DNA of 64,000 bases from Dioscorea cayenensis subsp. rotundata (Eukaryota > Streptophyta > Magnoliopsida > Dioscoreales > Dioscoreaceae): the NCBI RefSeq assembly GCF_009730915.1, contig NC_052474.1, forward strand, positions 19,193,501 through 19,257,500, read 5' to 3'. This document shows, piece after piece, positions 63,549 through 64,000 of this stretch (its first letter is position 1; each line of letters begins with the position of its first letter). The position numbers and the translations under genes are program-made. The notes below the pieces were generated by a model. That model had not been told where the DNA came from and searched no databases. It worked only from the letters and a program-made list of their open reading frames with translations.

Positions 63549-63763
63549 ATGGAACCGGAGACGGCGACAGCGGCGGCTCCACCGGAGGAGGGTGAGGCGG
63601 TGGTGGCTGCAGGGACGGATGAGGAGGCGAGGAAGGAGGTTGAGGAGGAGATGTTGGTGGCGAGGGCACAGCGGCTAATCTCGAAGATCACCGCGACGCA
63701 GGCAAACCCTAATCCTAGACTCATCCACGCCCTTGCCTCCATGCTTGAGGCGCAGGAATCCAG
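63549..63763 (+). CDS. DCAF1: DCAF1-like (DDB1-CUL4 associated factor), exon 1 only; gene runs off the window
   Basis: ATG at 63549 (ggcgATGGAACC) opens an acidic, Ala/Glu-rich start, then ARAQRLISKITATQANPNPR and LIHALASMLEAQESR, ending at a GT donor (GAATCCAG|GTCGTG) in phase 2. The segment resembles the start of plant DCAF1, a large WD40 receptor of CUL4-DDB1 ubiquitin ligases (plant members begin with a KAQ-L-KI-NPNP-LHAL-LE-QES pattern; from memory). An upstream in-frame methionine at 63339 extends the frame through probable promoter/leader and is not preferred. Only about 72 residues are visible, so the assignment is moderate. Confidence 0.65.
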
Positions 63764-64000
63764 GTCGTGTTCAGTTTTCATGATCGCGTTTCTTTTGTTT
63801 GCATTGAATTCAGTTTTAGGGTTTGTGAGCGTGTTTCTTGATAGCTGTGTTGGAGCGGGTACTCCTTTGTGGGGATGTTAGCTGCGATGATCCGCTTCTA
63901 GGGTTTAGTTTAAATCACCGTTTCTTACTCTTTTTTCCTTTTCTTTTCTTGTTTTATATTGTTCACTCGCTTGATTTTTTTTATTTTTTTATTTGGTTCT

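Overview
The window is nuclear DNA from a flowering plant. The genes have plant-type introns, plant-only families (GH100 neutral invertase, NPH3, STOP1, PS1) and plant transposons. The GC-rich start of the F-box gene and the overall protein divergence fit a non-grass monocot, for example a yam (Dioscorea). The species is inference.

Layout. 1-10 kb: the tail of a LINE, a single-exon F-box gene, and a four-exon gene for a degenerate kinase-like protein. 10-18.4 kb: a promoter rich in ACGTG cores, then a cytosolic neutral invertase (+), converging on plastid prephenate/aspartate aminotransferase (-). 18.6-25.9 kb: a broken Ty1/copia element in AT-rich DNA. 25.9-44.7 kb is the gene-dense core: PAM16 (-) and TMEM18 (+) diverge from a 279-bp shared promoter, followed by PS1 (+), STOP1-like (-), an NPH3 protein (-) and an EMB8-like alpha/beta hydrolase (-, 14 exons). 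45-61 kb is transposon territory: an inverted-repeat element carrying the start of a 7S-globulin gene, a MULE transposase split by a CACTA end and an LTR, and a second fold-back element. The window ends in exon 1 of a DCAF1-like gene.

Exon structures were built by joining splice sites and checking phase. Invertase (552 aa), TMEM18 (162 aa), PS1 (1002 aa), EMB8-like (543 aa) and the kinase-like gene (750 aa) close perfectly in frame. PAT, PAM16, STOP1-like and NPH3 are each off by one base at one or two places where homology clearly continues in the next frame. This looks more like assembly indels than four independent pseudogenes, but sequence alone cannot settle it.

Most noteworthy: PS1, a protein of meiotic spindle geometry, carries a tandem array of six KEN boxes plus one REN, each followed by a Thr-Pro. 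TMEM18, PS1, STOP1 and the hydrolase appear to keep the neighbourhood they have in Arabidopsis. The inverted-repeat element could produce a hairpin RNA matching seed-storage globulin genes.
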